Shown here piece after piece: positions 1-9,372 of a stretch of DNA of 64,000 nt. A program made the position numbers and the translations under genes. Origin of the DNA: FEN-1297 sp963834015 (GTDB lineage: Bacteria > Bacteroidota > Ignavibacteria > Ignavibacteriales > Ignavibacteriaceae). A model generated the notes under the pieces. It did not search any database. It saw only the letters and a program-made list of their open reading frames with translations, and had not been told where the DNA came from. Position 1 is the stretch's first letter. The number at the start of each line of letters is the position of its first letter. Location: NCBI GenBank assembly GCA_963834015.1, contig CAWIAG010000002.1, positions 1,488,001 to 1,552,000 of the forward strand, written 5' to 3'.

Positions 1-613
1 CAATGCGCGTGCAGATTGCATCTGCTTCTTCCATATAATGGGTAGTCATTAATACTGTTGTTCCTCCCGCTGCCAACACCTTTACGTACTCCCATACAGT
101 CTCTCTTGCTACGGGATCAAGCCCGACTGTTGGTTCATCGAGGAAAAGGACTAAAGGTTTATGAAGAACGGATTGTGCAATCTCCAGCCTTCTGATCATC
201 CCGCCGGAATAACTTTTAACAAGTTTATTTGCAGAATCGGAAAGTCCCATAAAATGGAGTGAATCTATAATCCTCTGTTTTCTTTCTTTAGACGGGATAT
301 CATAAAGCTTGGCAAAAACAAGTAAATTTTCATAACCCGTCAGGTTCCCGTCTGCTGAGAGAAGCTGTGGAACATAACCAATAATCCTTCTCACTTTGGA
401 AGCATTACGGGTTACATTATATCCGCCAATAAATGCTTCACCGGATGTTGCGGGCAACAGCGTAGTTAATATCTTTATTGTTGTTGTTTTTCCAGCTCCG
501 TTCGGCCCTACTAAGCCAAATATTTCGCCTTTATTTACTGAATATGATATGGAATTAACTGCTGTAAATTGTCCGAATCGTTTAGTTAAATTTTTCAAAT
601 CGAGTATTTTCAT
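1..613 (-). CDS. ABC transporter ATP-binding protein (partial)
   Basis: This is the nucleotide-binding subunit of an ABC transporter. It begins with ATG at 613 on the minus strand and runs off the left edge, so only the first ~204 residues are present. Visible motifs in order are Walker A GPNGAGKTTT (about residue 37), the signature YSGGM, Walker B LVLFLDEPTVGLD and the switch histidine in TTHYMEEAD. The domain order and the sequence after Walker B match the DrrA/CcmA-type (ABC-2) exporters of drugs, lipids or polysaccharides. The membrane partner is presumably beyond the window edge. The substrate cannot be told from this sequence. A TAnnTTTG element lies at 677-684 upstream on the same strand. 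Confidence 0.93.
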   Translation of the reverse strand, partial: MKILDLKNLTKRFGQFTAVNSISYSVNKGEIFGLVGPNGAGKTTTIKILTTLLPATSGEAFIGGYNVTRNASKVRRIIGYVPQLLSADGNLTGYENLLVFAKLYDIPSKERKQRIIDSLHFMGLSDSANKLVKSYSGGMIRRLEIAQSVLHKPLVLFLDEPTVGLDPVARETVWEYVKVLAAGGTTVLMTTHYMEEADAICTRI

Positions 614-785
614 TATTACTATTTCGTTTTTCTAAAATATTTATAACAGTTTATATGGTTATATATTTATGTTGGACAAATTTACAAATTATTAAGTTTA
701 AATAATTATCCTGTTGCTTGAGTACAATAGCAGCGTTAAATTTATGGAGGATATAATAATTATAATATAAAAGCGGAGTTATAAT

Positions 786-1454
786 ATGTTTATCGGGCAT
801 TATGGAGTTGGTTTCGCAGCCAAAAGTTTGAATTTTAGTAAAACAACTAAAAAACCATCGCTTGGTACATTCTTTCTCGCTGCACAATTTCTTGACATAC
901 TTTGGCCGGTATTTTTACTTCTCGGCCTGGAAAAAGTATCTTTAGAATCAGCCGGCAAAGCCTTTCAGACAATTCATTTTAATTATTATCCATTTTCTCA
1001 CAGTTTAACAGCAGCTATAGTCTGGGCTTTGCTTTTCGGGTTAATTTATTATGCTTTCAGGAAGGATTTTACTTACTCAATTGTTTTAGCTTTGGTTGTA
1101 TTAAGCCATTGGATTCTCGATTTAATTTCCCATTTCCCTGATTTGCAATTGATCCCTGGTAATGATTTTAGAGTAGGTTTAAGCTTATGGAACTCTTTAA
1201 CTTTTACAATTATTGTGGAAGGCCTTATTTTTTTAACCGGAGCTTATTTTTATTTAACATCCACAAAAGCCGTAAATAAAAAAGGACATATCCTATTTTG
1301 GGCATTAGTTATATTTCTTTCACTTACATACATTATAGATATTATTGGTCCGCCACCTCCTTCAGTTAAAGCAATTACAATATCGGGATTTAGTCAATGG
1401 CTGATAATTGCCTGGGGATATTGGGTAGAAAGAAATAGAACCGGCAGGATATAA
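786..1454 (+). CDS. YdjM-like (DUF457) inner-membrane protein
   Basis: A 222-residue integral membrane protein with four or five hydrophobic helices. Conserved polar patches fit the YdjM/DUF457 family, often named membrane-bound metal-dependent hydrolases: an N-terminal HYGVGFAAK with the first His, then LDILWP, FSHSLTAA and SHWILDLISHFPD. The His and Asp residues sit at membrane ends, where a metal site is expected in this family. The start ATG is preceded by GCGGAG. It is separated from its neighbours by more than 150 bases on each side and looks monocistronic. No enzyme activity is firmly established for the family, so function is open. Confidence 0.75.
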   Translation: MFIGHYGVGFAAKSLNFSKTTKKPSLGTFFLAAQFLDILWPVFLLLGLEKVSLESAGKAFQTIHFNYYPFSHSLTAAIVWALLFGLIYYAFRKDFTYSIVLALVVLSHWILDLISHFPDLQLIPGNDFRVGLSLWNSLTFTIIVEGLIFLTGAYFYLTSTKAVNKKGHILFWALVIFLSLTYIIDIIGPPPPSVKAITISGFSQWLIIAWGYWVERNRTGRI

Positions 1455-1610
1455 CATCTTTAATTATAATTTATTTATTTTCTTGAAAAGGACTTCTAAA
1501 ACTTATTATTTGATTTGCTGCTCTTTTGAATCAAATCTGTTTAAGATTTAGTCATTTACAGCGTGTTTATTTAATTTTACATATATTATTTAATAAACAT
1601 CGGGATATCA

Positions 1611-2120
1611 ATGAATACACTTAAAGCGATTTTATCAAGGCGAAGTATTCGTCAATACAAGAAAAAGAAAGTATCTAAACAAAAGATTAATGAAATTCTT
1701 AAAGCGGCAATGTATGCTCCTTCCGCAATGAATTACCAGCCCTGGCATTTTTTAGTTGTTGATAAAAGAGAAGACCTCAATCAGCTGTATAAAATAAACC
1801 CGCATGCTGAAATGCTGTTAAAAGCTCCGCTTGCAATAATAGTTTGCGGCGACCTTAAGGCCGAAATGAACATTGACTATTTAGTTCAGGACTGTTCCGC
1901 TGCAACACAAAATGCTTTACTTGAAATACATAATCTTGGCTTGGGCGGCGTTTGGATAAGTGCTTATCCCAATCAAAATGCCGTTGAACAAATAAAAAAA
2001 TACTATGAAATTCCCGAAAATATTGTTCCGGTTTCTATAATCTCTTTGGGCTACCCGGCAGAAGAGGTTAAAAATGAAGATCGATTTATTAAATCCCGGA
2101 TTCACTCAAATAAATGGTAA
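1611..2120 (+). CDS. nitroreductase family FMN oxidoreductase
   Basis: A 169-residue flavoprotein of the nitroreductase superfamily, which uses NAD(P)H to reduce nitro compounds, quinones or flavins, normally as an FMN-binding homodimer. The N-terminus holds the family signature SRRSIRQY with arginines that contact FMN phosphate, followed by APSAMNYQPWHF. The middle DCSAATQNALLEIHNLGLG is the usual dimer-helix region and the final part ends in GYPAEE. The length is typical of the short single-domain class. It is monocistronic, and the MFS gene that follows is convergent. The physiological substrate cannot be inferred. Confidence 0.9.
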   Translation: MNTLKAILSRRSIRQYKKKKVSKQKINEILKAAMYAPSAMNYQPWHFLVVDKREDLNQLYKINPHAEMLLKAPLAIIVCGDLKAEMNIDYLVQDCSAATQNALLEIHNLGLGGVWISAYPNQNAVEQIKKYYEIPENIVPVSIISLGYPAEEVKNEDRFIKSRIHSNKW

Positions 2121-2194
2121 ACCTGGGCATAAATGATTGTTACTTATTTTACAAATTCAGTTTATTGCTCTAAAACCAATTAATTATTTTTGCT

Positions 2195-3538
2195 TCAATT
2201 GAGACTATTTGAGTTTTCGGTTGTTGATATAATTTCGTGCACTATTCCAAGCCGCTTGTAAATAGGCATTACTATAGGCCTGATAACCGGCAGTTTGTTT
2301 GCAAAAAGAATTGAACCGGCAAGGCAAAATATACCTCCCAGGATTAAAGTATTTGGAGCTCCTATAATACCGGCTAAGCCCCCGAACATCAAGCTGCCGA
2401 AAGGGGCCATACCTATAAATGCCATCGAATAAAAGCTTAGTACACGGCCGCGTTTATTTTCTTCGGATATCGTCTGAAGTAATGTATTAGTCGAAACTAT
2501 TTGAACCACTATCCCCAGACCGGATATCGCCATTATCAATATAGATATCCAAAAAATTCTTGAAATAGAAAAAGCAATCATGCCAATGCTTAATACTAAG
2601 ACAGCTTTAGCTATTAATTTCCAAAGACCGGCGACTGATTTTCTATTTAATAGATATACAGCTCCAAGTAACGAACCTACTCCGTTAGCTCCCATTAAAA
2701 ATCCGTATATGCTTGCTCCCCCATGGAATATCTGTTTCGCAAATACAGGCGCAAGAAGTGTTAAAGGAGTACCCATTAAGCTTACAAGTGCAAGGAGCAG
2801 TAACAAGTACTTAATTGGTTTGAATCCGAAGGTATACCGGAAACCCTCTTTCATTTCCACAAATACATTGCTTACTCTTAAATTTCTTAATTGTGAAATA
2901 TTTTTCATCCTTAACAGCGAAATAACTACGGCAACATAACTTAAACTATTTAAAGCAAAACACCAGCCTTCCCCAATAGTTGATATTAATATGCCGGCAA
3001 TTGAAGGTCCTATTAATCTTGTACTGTTTACCATCGAAGCATTCATTGCTAATGCATTTGCTAAATCCTTCTTATTATTATCCAGCATATCAAATACAAA
3101 TGACTGCCTGACCGGAATATCAAAAGCATTTATTGTTCCTAATAAAATGCTTAGAACAATCAGGTGCCAAATTTGAACATAGCCCGTAAAGACTATTAAT
3201 GATAAAAAAAGCGCCTGGATCAAAGCTGAAATCTGTATTGCAAGCAATACTTTATGCCTGTTCCATCGATCAGCAAGCACGCCGGCAATTGGGGCTAGCA
3301 TAAATAATGGTATTTGTCCCGAAAAGCCAATAAGTCCCAGCATAAATGCTGAATTCGTCATTCTGTAAACCAGCCAGGTCATGGCAATTTGTTGTATCCA
3401 TGTCCCGATTAATGATAAGCTTTGGCCGCTGATAAAAAGCCGGAAATTCTTATACTTTAATGCACGAAACAAAATTTTTAATTTTGGTAATCCGGGAATG
3501 TTTCTATTGGAAATAAATGTCATAGCCTGTCTTATCAA
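2195..3538 (-). CDS. MFS transporter (EntS-like exporter class)
   Basis: A 447-residue major facilitator superfamily protein with about 12 membrane segments. The N-terminal half has the ALKYKNFRLFISGQ start and SLIGTWIQQIAMTWLVYR helix typical of the MFS_3/EntS group. The loop motif GVLADRWNRHKV is the family A-motif between helices 2 and 3, and a related NRKSVAG stretch appears in the C half. EntS-like members export siderophores or drugs; here the substrate is unknown. It is transcribed alone, convergent with the nitroreductase. An in-frame ATG six codons in (MTFISNR) is an alternative start. Confidence 0.88.
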   Translation of the reverse strand: MIRQAMTFISNRNIPGLPKLKILFRALKYKNFRLFISGQSLSLIGTWIQQIAMTWLVYRMTNSAFMLGLIGFSGQIPLFMLAPIAGVLADRWNRHKVLLAIQISALIQALFLSLIVFTGYVQIWHLIVLSILLGTINAFDIPVRQSFVFDMLDNNKKDLANALAMNASMVNSTRLIGPSIAGILISTIGEGWCFALNSLSYVAVVISLLRMKNISQLRNLRVSNVFVEMKEGFRYTFGFKPIKYLLLLLALVSLMGTPLTLLAPVFAKQIFHGGASIYGFLMGANGVGSLLGAVYLLNRKSVAGLWKLIAKAVLVLSIGMIAFSISRIFWISILIMAISGLGIVVQIVSTNTLLQTISEENKRGRVLSFYSMAFIGMAPFGSLMFGGLAGIIGAPNTLILGGIFCLAGSILFANKLPVIRPIVMPIYKRLGIVHEIISTTENSNSLN

Positions 3539-3727
3539 AAATCGTTAACTGCCCTAATGCACTTAAAATCATTTCTAAGCATCAAATTCTTTAACTTATT
3601 TTAATTTTAATTAATTGGTTTGTATAGTAATATTTACCACAATATTTTTGCCCGATAAATCATAAAATATGAAATGTAAATTTATGCCTTTTTCAGGTTA
3701 GATTAATAAACTTAATTTTACATTGAT

Positions 3728-3745
3728 ATTTAGATTCGTCTAAAT
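3728..3745. promoter_or_regulatory. small inverted repeat in PAP2 gene leader
   Basis: ATTTAGA and TCTAAAT form a perfect 7-base inverted repeat around a TTCG loop, 25 bases before the ATG at 3770. It could be an operator or a 5' UTR hairpin. In AT-rich DNA a short repeat like this may also be chance. Confidence 0.25.
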
Positions 3746-3769
3746 TAAATATTTTAGGAAAGAGTTTTA

Positions 3770-4774
3770 ATGACTAAGATTGCATTTAACTGCGGACAGA
3801 TAATAAAACATTTTTTCATTGCCGGTATATTGCAGATATTCTTCTTGATTTCATTCTTTGATAATGCCAATGCACAGTATCTTAAAGGAAATACAAATTA
3901 TTTATATACAGTTAAAATCAATGAACCTGCAAGTTTGCCCCGTTCAGTGGAATTTAATGAAAATTCCAATAGCTTTTCTTCATCAAATTCAGGCTTAACT
4001 GAATTAAATAGTAATGCAACTCCGGATTTAAATCTTTTCGGTAACTTCGGAAATAACATACTCGATAGTTTTAAAGGTAAAAATATATATTTCCACCTGT
4101 CTGGAATTGCTTCCACCTATATTCTTGTAAATACTAATGTGGATTATTATGTTGAAAATTTTTTTAATGAAAACGCGGATTATGGAAAATATGCACGCCC
4201 GGTAGTTTACTCAGGGATGTTCCTGCCTTTCGTCGTGGGCGGTGGGCTTTTTGCCGATGCTAAGATTGAAAATAATAATGAAACATTAGGAGCTTCATTC
4301 GCCGTTTTACAGGCAAGCCTAATCGAGTTTTTGTATAATTGCACACTTAAAGCCATTACCGGGCGGTCCAACCCGGATTGGAGAGACAATACAGATATGG
4401 ATTCACTAAGTAAGAATTTTCAATTTGGTTTTTTAAGAGGAGGGATTTTTTGGGGATGGCCATCAGGACATACGGCTTCAACAATGGCAGTAGTTTCAGC
4501 ATTAACAAATTATTATCCCGATAAAACGTGGTTAAAAATTAGCGGGTACTCTTTAGTAGTGTATACTATATTCGGAGTCTCTTCGGTTAACAGGGGCGGA
4601 ATGCATTGGTTTTCCGATGCTGTAGCTGCAGCCTTAATGTCGTATGCAGTCGGATCAACAGTAGGTAAATATTATAGGAATCTTTATTCAACAAAAAGTG
4701 TAGTGAATACTCCCCCGGCAACTATTTATTCATATCCACAGCTAAATCCGATTGGAATAAATTTATCATTTTAG
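3770..4774 (+). CDS. PAP2-family phosphatase, exported
   Basis: A 334-residue phosphatidic-acid-phosphatase type 2 family protein. The N-terminus is a signal peptide ending near ANAQ, followed by a low-complexity Ser/Asn stretch. The three phosphatase motifs are visible: KAITGRSNP (motif 1), WPSGHTAS (motif 2, with the acid/base His) and NRGGMHWFSDA (motif 3, Arg-x3-His-x3-Asp). Family members remove phosphate from lipid phosphates such as undecaprenyl-PP or phosphatidic acid in the periplasm. An AGGAAAGAG ribosome site precedes the ATG. It is monocistronic and convergent with the cytochrome operon. Confidence 0.85.
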   Translation: MTKIAFNCGQIIKHFFIAGILQIFFLISFFDNANAQYLKGNTNYLYTVKINEPASLPRSVEFNENSNSFSSSNSGLTELNSNATPDLNLFGNFGNNILDSFKGKNIYFHLSGIASTYILVNTNVDYYVENFFNENADYGKYARPVVYSGMFLPFVVGGGLFADAKIENNNETLGASFAVLQASLIEFLYNCTLKAITGRSNPDWRDNTDMDSLSKNFQFGFLRGGIFWGWPSGHTASTMAVVSALTNYYPDKTWLKISGYSLVVYTIFGVSSVNRGGMHWFSDAVAAALMSYAVGSTVGKYYRNLYSTKSVVNTPPATIYSYPQLNPIGINLSF

Positions 4775-4831
4775 AAGTAGTAGGCACGGAATAATAAAAA
4801 CGAAATTAAATATAAATTTTAATCCCGGCAT

Positions 4832-6322
4832 CTATTGACCGTGGCAATCGCTGCATAAATCGTCTTTCCATGAATTCCCTATATCAACCGGGTGGCGGTA
4901 TCCAACGCCTGTTAACGAAAGTTCAGGTTTTTCGTTTCCAAATTGTTCAGACAAAATTGTATGGCATATACTACAGTCTTTAGGAATAACTTTCCCATCG
5001 GAACTAACATGCTTTCCGTCGTGACAACGAAAGCATCCCGGCGAATACAAATGTCCTATATTGTTTGGAAATTTATGCCAGCTAACATTCATTTCAGGAA
5101 AATAATTACGCTGATATATTTTTTGAACTTCCTGGATAGTTTGTTCGATCTGACTTTTTTTACTTACTGCAATATCAGGGTAGTTTACACTATAAAAATC
5201 TTTTATTATTGACCTTATGCTGTCCAGTGCAATTTCTTTTTTCGAATATCCGGCCTCTAGCGCCTGGACGGTAATACTCTTCGCATAAGGCAACTGTGGA
5301 TCTATATACGAAGCAGCAATTAAATTATTCACTGATGTTGCTGGTGGATTATAAATATGCGACGGCCTGTTATGGCAGTCGATGCAATCCATATTTCTAA
5401 TATTTTCCTCCTTCATCATTTCTTTCGGCAATTTCACTGAAGTACTTCGATAAACCGTTTCTTTTCCATCTAAAGTTTTTATCTTTACCCAGGGAATTAC
5501 TTGTCTTGCTTCATCAGCCGCAATATAAGTTACTTTGTTGGCAATATTCATGTGCCAATGAATGCCTGCAGTTACCCCGGATTCTTCATTACCTCCGCCG
5601 ATATTTATTGATAGTAATAAAGACATTTTTGAGTTCTGTTCATCAGATAAATAGTAGTTTTTAACTTTTTCCATTCTGCTGTAAAAAGCTTTCGGCCAAT
5701 GGCATTGTTCACAGGTTTCGCTTGCAGGCCTTAAATTCTTTATTGGTGTTGGAATTGGCCTCGGGTACTTATTAAAAGTCACCGAATAAATCTGGTACGC
5801 ACCGGTAATCTTTGACCGGACATACCAATCGGCTCCGGAACCAATGTGACATTTTACACAGCCAACATGTGCATGCGGAGAATTTTGATATGCGGTATAT
5901 TCTGGAGTCATTACACTATGGCAAACCGTTCCGCAAAACTGATCCGAATCGGTAAATTCATAAGCCTTAAAACTTCCGAACGCCGAAAATAGTAAAAGTA
6001 GAATTGTACCAACTGAAAAGATTAAAGCTGCCTGTCTATGTTTAGGATCATTCAAATCTATTTTGGGAAGAACATGATCTCTATGTAGCCCCTTTGTTTC
6101 TCTCCGATGTTCCCTTATTATACCATATAAAATTACTCCTAAACCGCCGAGTAAAAATGCGGGTAAAATTACGAAGGCGACTATCCCCATATATGGTTTA
6201 TGCTCGGAAGACAGAGCGTCAATAAGCATTAAAAATAAAATTAGCCCAAAACTGGTCGATGCAATTAAGGCGCCTGCAATTGTGACAGGATTATAGAATG
6301 ATGGAGGAAGTCTTTTTTTCAT
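4832..6322 (-). CDS. NapC/NirT-type heptahaem cytochrome c, ImcH-like
   Basis: A 496-residue membrane-anchored multihaem cytochrome. Three hydrophobic helices come first (about residues 10-38, 42-68 and 90-115), then a periplasmic haem domain. Haem sites in order are CGTVCH (a CX3CH variant, confirmed codon by codon), CVKCH, CEQCH, CIDCH, CFRCH, CSICH and the C-terminal CSDCHGQ, giving seven. NapC/NirT proteins oxidise menaquinol and pass electrons to periplasmic partners. Three helices with seven haems match the layout of Geobacter ImcH, a quinol oxidase used for high-potential extracellular acceptors; that comparison is from memory of the family, not an alignment. It follows the 13-haem gene after 25 bases, so the two are almost surely cotranscribed. 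Its terminal partner is not in this window. Confidence 0.85.
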   Translation of the reverse strand: MKKRLPPSFYNPVTIAGALIASTSFGLILFLMLIDALSSEHKPYMGIVAFVILPAFLLGGLGVILYGIIREHRRETKGLHRDHVLPKIDLNDPKHRQAALIFSVGTILLLLFSAFGSFKAYEFTDSDQFCGTVCHSVMTPEYTAYQNSPHAHVGCVKCHIGSGADWYVRSKITGAYQIYSVTFNKYPRPIPTPIKNLRPASETCEQCHWPKAFYSRMEKVKNYYLSDEQNSKMSLLLSINIGGGNEESGVTAGIHWHMNIANKVTYIAADEARQVIPWVKIKTLDGKETVYRSTSVKLPKEMMKEENIRNMDCIDCHNRPSHIYNPPATSVNNLIAASYIDPQLPYAKSITVQALEAGYSKKEIALDSIRSIIKDFYSVNYPDIAVSKKSQIEQTIQEVQKIYQRNYFPEMNVSWHKFPNNIGHLYSPGCFRCHDGKHVSSDGKVIPKDCSICHTILSEQFGNEKPELSLTGVGYRHPVDIGNSWKDDLCSDCHGQ

Positions 6323-6347
6323 GACGACTCTTTAATACTTTATTTAA

Positions 6348-8576
6348 CTAATCTTTTCCGTCCTCTTTCTCTTTTTCTTCGTCTTCAAACTGTTTCTGTT
6401 TTATTTTATCAAGCTCAAGAGGATGTTCTTCACTCATTTCTTCTTCAGTAATTTTGCCGGTAATCCAGGATGTATTCATAGGGTATATCTCAGGGTTGAA
6501 TATAACAAAGTAAAAATGCCAGACGACTATAGCCAGAAATGCCATCCATGCTTCATAATAATGGATTGTTCTTGCAATATCCCAGCCGAGCTTTGTAAAT
6601 AATCCTATAAATGTGTTATCAAACCACATAATCAATCCCGTAAAGGACATTACTATTGTTCCCCAAACCAGTGCCCAGTATTCTGCTTTTTCAACATAAC
6701 TAAAGCGGTCTAATCTCGATTTTACTTTGGATATACCAAGGTTAAATTTGGCAACGCCAAGTGCATCAAAAAGGTCCTGTCTTTTGGGGAATAAATCTTT
6801 AACTAGTTGTCTTCCTCTTTCGTTAAAAGCTATATAATATATATGATATAAACTGGTAGCTATTAAAATTACAGCCGCAATCCTGTGTAAAATGCTTCTG
6901 TATTCAAATGCATTTTCACTTAACTCCCTTATATGTGTAACCCACCATGAATCTGGGAAGTGAAGCATGAAGCCCGTAAGTACTAGCGTAATAAAACTTA
7001 ATGTAAGCAGTATATGCTGTATTCTTTCATTAACATTCATTCTAAGGTATAATGCGTGTCCGTGAATTTCGCTATGGAGCATCCCCATTTGTCTGAGTTT
7101 CTTTATGCGTGATTTTTTAATAAAATCAAGGAGATTGTGTATTAACATACCCCCGATTACTGAAAAGATCATTGCTATATAAATTGATGCTATCCAATAA
7201 AGAATTGGATCACTTTTTTCATTTGTAACCGCCACATGAATTTTACCCACAGCAAAATTTTCATTTGCACCCGGATGACATTTGCCGCATGTCTTTGCAA
7301 GGTTCGTTTTATATACTGAAGATGCCGGGTCATTAGGGGATCTGATATTATGGGCACCGTGACAGCTTGCACAATTTGCAACTATAGTTGAACCGCCTTC
7401 AAGCGCCATTCCGTGATAACTGCTTTTAAATGTTGATACCCTGTTCGGGTTCAATCCATATTTAGCCGAGAGTTTAACGGAACTATGGCAGGGTGAGCAT
7501 ACCTGCGCCGAAAGATTTGCATATGCCGTCGGCGAATTTGGATCATTATGCATTAAAATATTATGTTCACCGTGGCAGTTTGTACAGACAGGAGCATCTA
7601 TGCTTCCTTTCTTTAAAACTGCAACACCGTGCACGCTTTGTTTGTATTCATCTGCTATTTGAGAATGGCATTGCGAGCATGTATTGGGAATATTAAACCT
7701 GTTAACAGTAGAAGTTGGGTCACTGCCGGGTTTTACAGAGTGAGCCGTATGACAACTTACACAATTTGCAACCTGACTGTTACCCTGAATTAAAAGTTTA
7801 CCATGAACGCTGTTTTCATATGCCGCAATAAATCCTGCCGATGGTGATGTTCTTTCCCTGATTTCCGGATTATTCAGGTGGCAGGACACACACAGTTTTT
7901 CCTGGGTCAGTTTAATCTGAGCTTGATCTCTTTTTACCGTTATTCCTGTAATCTGATTTTTATGACAGGTGAAGCAGTTCGGGGCTCCCTTTATTCCTTC
8001 TTTTAATCCTGTTGCGTGCGCCGATAGCAGGTATTTTTCTTTTTCAGGCTTATGACAGCTACCGCAGGCTTCTATCAGGTTAGTAGTATAAAATTTCGAT
8101 CCGGGTGTCTTCGGAGAAATAATATCGTGGGTACCGTGACAATTTTTACAATTAACATCTTCTCCGCCGGCTATTGAATTTGCCTTCATCATTTGAGGAT
8201 GAAACGGATGCTTCAAAGCTGCATCAGTATGACATGATTTACAATCTATAGGCTGAATATTCTCTTTGTGCGGAGTATTGTTTATATCAAAACCGGTATG
8301 GCAGGCAATACACTGAAGTTTTTGATGTGCCGAATGAGAAAGTTCAGTTGCATTCACAAATAAAGAAATTTTCTTTTTGTTTTTCTCCATCGTTAATGTA
8401 CTGTCGCTATGACATGTTAAACAGTCATCATTCGTCTGTGCCTTGATTTTTATAGAATTTGGAAAAACCAGAAGAAATAAAATTAATATGTACGGTACTT
8501 TAAGGCCTTTATAGTTAACCTTAAAATAATGGCGTCTCTCAATATTATTTTCTAAACGCTGATTGGAAACAATCAT
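6348..8576 (-). CDS. 13-haem cytochrome c fused to cytochrome b, CbcL-like
   Basis: A 742-residue fusion. A signal peptide (hydrophobic about 27-40, cleavage near IKA-QT) leads into a periplasmic domain with 13 CXXCH sites between about residues 52 and 465: CLTCH, CIACH, CKSCH, CKNCH, CGSCH, CFTCH, CVSCH twice, CSQCH, CTNCH, CSPCH, CASCH and CGKCH, with many extra His for bis-His ligation. The C-terminal third has several membrane helices with paired histidines (QHILLTLSF, LHRIAAVILI, SLYHIYYI, HYYEAWM, VVWHFYFV), matching the dihaem cytochrome b of the formate dehydrogenase/HydC/b561 type. The tail is charged, EEEKEKEDGKD. Geobacter CbcL has the same domain plan with fewer haems. The likely role is quinol oxidation with electron export. 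It precedes the NapC/NirT gene in one operon. Confidence 0.87.
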   Translation of the reverse strand: MIVSNQRLENNIERRHYFKVNYKGLKVPYILILFLLVFPNSIKIKAQTNDDCLTCHSDSTLTMEKNKKKISLFVNATELSHSAHQKLQCIACHTGFDINNTPHKENIQPIDCKSCHTDAALKHPFHPQMMKANSIAGGEDVNCKNCHGTHDIISPKTPGSKFYTTNLIEACGSCHKPEKEKYLLSAHATGLKEGIKGAPNCFTCHKNQITGITVKRDQAQIKLTQEKLCVSCHLNNPEIRERTSPSAGFIAAYENSVHGKLLIQGNSQVANCVSCHTAHSVKPGSDPTSTVNRFNIPNTCSQCHSQIADEYKQSVHGVAVLKKGSIDAPVCTNCHGEHNILMHNDPNSPTAYANLSAQVCSPCHSSVKLSAKYGLNPNRVSTFKSSYHGMALEGGSTIVANCASCHGAHNIRSPNDPASSVYKTNLAKTCGKCHPGANENFAVGKIHVAVTNEKSDPILYWIASIYIAMIFSVIGGMLIHNLLDFIKKSRIKKLRQMGMLHSEIHGHALYLRMNVNERIQHILLTLSFITLVLTGFMLHFPDSWWVTHIRELSENAFEYRSILHRIAAVILIATSLYHIYYIAFNERGRQLVKDLFPKRQDLFDALGVAKFNLGISKVKSRLDRFSYVEKAEYWALVWGTIVMSFTGLIMWFDNTFIGLFTKLGWDIARTIHYYEAWMAFLAIVVWHFYFVIFNPEIYPMNTSWITGKITEEEMSEEHPLELDKIKQKQFEDEEKEKEDGKD

Positions 8577-8743
8577 GAATGCCTGCCTGAAAATTCGAGT
8601 AATTTTTAAAAAACTATAGTGCTGTTTTTTATAGCATTGCGTAGCTAAATTCTATATTCTCTTTGCTGAAATTTTCTTAATTTTAAAATGCACCCTGTCT
8701 TTTACAGTACATTTTTTAAAGCAACAGCTGTAATAACTATCTT

Positions 8744-8821
8744 TTACCCAATATTAAAAGCAAATCCAAAGAGGGCAACTACCAGGAATACAAACAACAA
8801 ATAAAATATAACATTTTTCAT
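8744..8821 (-). CDS. 25-residue single-helix membrane peptide upstream of cytochromes
   Basis: A very short open frame, ATG at 8821 to TAA at 8744, preceded by a good ribosome site AAGGAAAAAGAG at proper spacing. The product starts MKNVIFYLLFVFLVVALF and ends FGFAFNIG, a single hydrophobic helix with a Lys at the N-terminus. Similar small helices act as accessory subunits of respiratory or transport complexes (CydX, CcoS and KdpF are known examples), but I do not recognise this one. It lies 167 bases upstream of the 13-haem gene on the same strand and may be its first operon member. Coding status is inferred from the ribosome site, helix pattern and position only. Confidence 0.5.
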   Translation of the reverse strand: MKNVIFYLLFVFLVVALFGFAFNIG

Positions 8822-9372
8822 CTCTTTTTCCTTGAAATATTTTAAATTAGTTTATAATTAAACTGCTGCTTAATTAATTCTTGACAAAAAAATACCGGGG
8901 TTAATTTTAAATTTCCGCTTAAATTTGTGTTAATTTTAGAACTTTTATTTTTAATAAAACATTCACCACTACGACAAAGAATATGCCGTTAAAAATTTCA
9001 AAAAATGGTGTTGCAACATGAGTAATTTGTAGAATAATACCACAATTGGGAAATTATATATATAAATTTTCTCACTATCGGGATAATATAAGCTCATATT
9101 GTAGAATTTGCAAACGTATTATTGTAAAAATCCCCGTTCTTTATTAAAAATCAGTTCGAGAGTTTAATAATGATTTGATTATCAGTTAATTAATAAAGAA
9201 TTTAAAGTAATTATGTCATTTTCATTAAATAAGTTGATTGTTACGGCTTATTAAATACAACCATACAGTTTGAAACTAAATGTTCCGGGTAATTAATGAA
9301 TTCAAACGAGCCGGTTAATATTTATTATTCATTACAAGTTGTATAATTAAATTTGAGCTGTTTTTAGAATAA
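8822..9372. other. 551-base intergenic region, no gene seen
   Basis: AT-rich spacer between the aminotransferase stop and the cytochrome leader. It holds only short open frames without ribosome sites. The promoter of the cytochrome operon should lie near its left end; I could not pick one with confidence. Confidence 0.5.

Noticed and set aside
7190..7381. 63-codon frame inside the 13-haem gene
   Set aside because: Alternate frame of a strongly supported gene; no motif.
8860..8900. TTGACA-like box on the plus strand near 8880
   Set aside because: It points away from the cytochrome genes and no plus-strand gene follows.
8822..9372. tRNA or small RNA in the long spacer
   Set aside because: I found no cloverleaf-like arms or conserved tRNA ends, and no stable GC hairpin.
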